Source: Prauserella_A oleivorans (GTDB lineage Bacteria > Actinomycetota > Actinomycetes > Mycobacteriales > Pseudonocardiaceae). From it: a DNA stretch of 64,000 bases. The translations under genes and the position numbers were made by a program. The notes beneath the pieces are model-generated. The model ran no database searches. It saw only the letters and a program-made list of their open reading frames with translations, and was not told the origin of the DNA. Location: contig NZ_JBHUNT010000001.1 in the NCBI RefSeq assembly GCF_042685745.1, positions 4,588,001 through 4,652,000 on the forward strand, given 5' to 3'. Shown one piece after another: positions 62,358 through 64,000 of this stretch; position 1 is the stretch's first letter; the number at the start of each line of letters is the position of its first letter.

Positions 62358-62954
62358 TCAGCTCGGGTCCGCGCGGTACAGCCTGCGCTTGTCGATGTAA
62401 CGCACGACACCGTCGGGGACGAGGTACCAGACCGGTTCGCCGCGCCGCACGCGCTCCCGGCACCCGGTGGAGGAGATCGCCATGGCGGTGACCTCCACGA
62501 GGCTCACCTTGCCTCGCGGAAGGTGGTGGTCGTCGAGCTGATATCCGGGCCGCGTGACACCGATGAAGTGCGCGTAGGCGAACAGCTCGTCGGCGTCGCG
62601 CCAGGTGAGGATCTGCTCGAGCGCGTCGGCACCGGTGATGAAGAACAGCTCGTCGTCGGGGTACTCGGCGTGCAGGTCGCGGAGGGTGTCGATGGTGTAG
62701 GTCTGGCCGCCGCGGTCGATGTCCACCCTGCTCACCGAGAACACGGGGTTCGACGCGGTGGCGATCACCGTCATCAGATACCGGTCCTCGGCCTTGGAGA
62801 CGACGCGGTCGGCCTTCTGCCAGGGCTGGCCGGTGGGAACGAAGATGACCTCGTCGAGCTCGAACCGGGCCTGGACCTCACTGGCGGCGACGAGGTGACC
62901 GTGATGCACGGGGTCGAACGTTCCCCCCATCACCCCTATGCGGCGTGGCGACAT
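62358..62954 (-). CDS. nadD: Nicotinate-nucleotide adenylyltransferase
   Basis: A 198-residue NadD that makes nicotinate adenine dinucleotide. The nucleotidyl transfer motif is GVMGGTFDPVHHGHL with HHGH, and the C-terminal substrate motif is AISSTGCRERVRRGEP followed by PDGVVRYIDKRRLY. A -10 element ends eight bases before the ATG, so it is likely leaderless. First gene of the nadD-rsfS-gpgP-octT-degV operon. Confidence 0.96.
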   Translation of the reverse strand: MSPRRIGVMGGTFDPVHHGHLVAASEVQARFELDEVIFVPTGQPWQKADRVVSKAEDRYLMTVIATASNPVFSVSRVDIDRGGQTYTIDTLRDLHAEYPDDELFFITGADALEQILTWRDADELFAYAHFIGVTRPGYQLDDHHLPRGKVSLVEVTAMAISSTGCRERVRRGEPVWYLVPDGVVRYIDKRRLYRADPS

Positions 62955-62962
62955 GAGAAGCA

Positions 62963-62970
62963 ACCCTATA
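62963..62970 (-). promoter_or_regulatory. -10 element of the nadD operon
   Basis: On the minus strand TATAGGGT (with TAGGGT as the TANNNT hexamer) ends eight bases before the nadD ATG and no ribosome site intervenes, so the transcript should start at or next to the ATG. Confidence 0.55.
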
Positions 62971-63237
62971 CACACTGGTCGCCCGTGCCGTGCGGGTCGG
63001 CCCTCCCCTGCCGGGTCGACCCGCACGGCACGGGCCCAGGAGCGGGCGATCTGGGGGGCGTCGCCCGGCTCTGCCGGCTCCCCGTCGCCGACACCGTGGG
63101 GACCGGCGTCCGGAACCAGCATGACGCCGAACCCAGATGTGACCTGTAACACAATACGGCAGGAATGCGGCGCGACCTCTCCATTCGCACCGGGCGACGG
63201 CGGACATCGTCGGCGTCGTCCTGTACAGCTGGATTCC

Positions 63238-64000
63238 GTGGACACCGAGACCCTTCGCCGGCGCGCCGAGACCCTGCTGCACGCGCTCGCCGGCGAGCAC
63301 GCACACCTGCGCGACGACCAATGGACCGCCATCCGGGCGCTGGTCGCCGAGAAGCGGCGAGCACTCGTGGTGCAGCGCACCGGCTGGGGCAAGTCGGCCG
63401 TGTACTTCCTGGCGACCGCGTTGCTGCGGGAGCAGGGAGCGGGGCCGACGGTCATCATCTCACCGCTGCTCGCCTTGATGCGCAACCAGATCGCCGCCGC
63501 CGCGCGCGCCGGGATCCACGCCGCCACCATGAACTCGGCGAATCAGCAGGAGTGGGACGCGGTGCAGGCGGACATCGCCGCCGGCGAGGTCGACGTGCTC
63601 CTGGTGAGCCCGGAACGGCTCAACAATCCGGATTTCCGCGACACCGTTCTCCCGAAGCTCGCCGCCACGGCGGGATTGCTGGTCGTCGACGAGGCGCACT
63701 GCATCTCCGATTGGGGTCACGACTTCCGGCCCGACTACCGCAGACTGCGCACGCTGCTCGCCGACCTGCCCGACGGCGTCCCGGTGCTCGCGACCACGGC
63801 CACCGCCAACGACCGGGTGGTCACCGATGTCGCCGATCAGCTCGGGCTCGGACACCGCTCCGACACGCTGGTGCTGCGCGGTCCGCTGGACCGGGAGAGC
63901 CTGCGGCTGGCCGTGGTCCGGCTGCCGACCGAGGCCGCCCGGCTCGCGTGGCTGGCGCAGCACCTGGACGAGCTGCCGGGTTCGGGGATCGTCTACACGC
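63238..64000 (+). CDS. RecQ-family ATP-dependent DNA helicase, N-terminal part
   Basis: An open frame of 254 residues that runs off the window. It has the SF2 helicase motifs: Q-like and Walker A VVQRTGWGKSAVYFLATAL, motif Ia VIISPLLALMRNQIAAA, LLVSPERLNNPDFRDTVLP, motif II VVDEAHCISDWGHDFRPDYR and motif III VLATTATANDRV. The DEAHCISDWGHDFR block is RecQ-specific. The P-loop reads RTGWGKS rather than the usual PTGGGKS. GTG start; no strong ribosome site is visible. Divergent from nadD, whose promoter shares the 283-bp space. Confidence 0.9.
   Translation, partial: MDTETLRRRAETLLHALAGEHAHLRDDQWTAIRALVAEKRRALVVQRTGWGKSAVYFLATALLREQGAGPTVIISPLLALMRNQIAAAARAGIHAATMNSANQQEWDAVQADIAAGEVDVLLVSPERLNNPDFRDTVLPKLAATAGLLVVDEAHCISDWGHDFRPDYRRLRTLLADLPDGVPVLATTATANDRVVTDVADQLGLGHRSDTLVLRGPLDRESLRLAVVRLPTEAARLAWLAQHLDELPGSGIVYT

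Overview
The window is chromosomal DNA from a very high-GC actinomycete. Gene content and protein style (WhiB and SigD/ShbA regulators, F420-type oxidoreductases, UdgX, EspC/WXG100-like secretion substrates, an OctT/GpgP pair, many GTG starts and 4-bp stop/start overlaps) point to the order Pseudonocardiales (Amycolatopsis/Saccharomonospora-like). That placement is inference. No rRNA or tRNA gene, CRISPR array, insertion sequence or prophage was recognised, and the region reads as ordinary vertically inherited chromosome with a few decaying genes.

Layout. 1-1.4 kb: 5' part of gcvP behind a tandem glycine riboswitch. 2-12 kb: a flavoprotein, then a cox-like molybdenum hydroxylase cluster on the minus strand (coxG, M, L, S, xdhC/coxF, coxE, coxD) and a MobA-like cytidylyltransferase for the cofactor. 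12-17 kb: the lower beta-ketoadipate pathway (pcaI, J, F, D and an IclR regulator). pcaC survives only as a C-terminal stub, pcaHGB are missing, and pcaI is out of frame at its end. A PcaR-like operator covers the pcaI promoter. 17-20.4 kb: glyoxylate/hydroxypyruvate reductase plus glycerate kinase, then a zinc alcohol dehydrogenase. 20.4-28 kb: a lipoprotein/mini-membrane protein/DUF6766 set, a cysteine-free HesB-like protein, UdgX, DUF5709, a STAS protein, GtrA, two DUF202 proteins, a SigD/ShbA sigma factor, a frameshifted F420 oxidoreductase and a WhiB3/WhiD-like regulator.

28-34.6 kb: a saccharopine-dehydrogenase-like reductase, hemW, and a CstA / cory-CC-star / ArsA-like operon. 34.6-40.4 kb: the assimilatory sulfate operon (cysteine-type leader peptide, sulfite reductase, zinc ribbon, cysH, cysD, cysN, sirohydrochlorin chelatase), which supplies APS, sulfite, sulfide and the siroheme metal step in one unit. 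40.4-46.6 kb: mixed metabolic genes, a secreted RNase Sa-like ribonuclease with its barstar inhibitor, and an isolated 71-residue secreted peptide. 46.6-53 kb: lepA and a type VII secretion-associated operon.

53-64 kb: a block shared in part with mycobacteria: rpsT, holA, thrC (behind a SAM riboswitch), comEC, comEA, degV, octT, gpgP, rsfS and nadD, then a RecQ-family helicase that runs off the window. octT and gpgP suggest synthesis of a methylglucose-type lipopolysaccharide. The observations most worth following are the SAM riboswitch on thrC, the decay pattern in the pca cluster with its operator, the cstA/cory/arsA operon, the disulfide-free RNase/barstar pair, the small secreted peptide, and the sulfate-operon leader and zinc ribbon.
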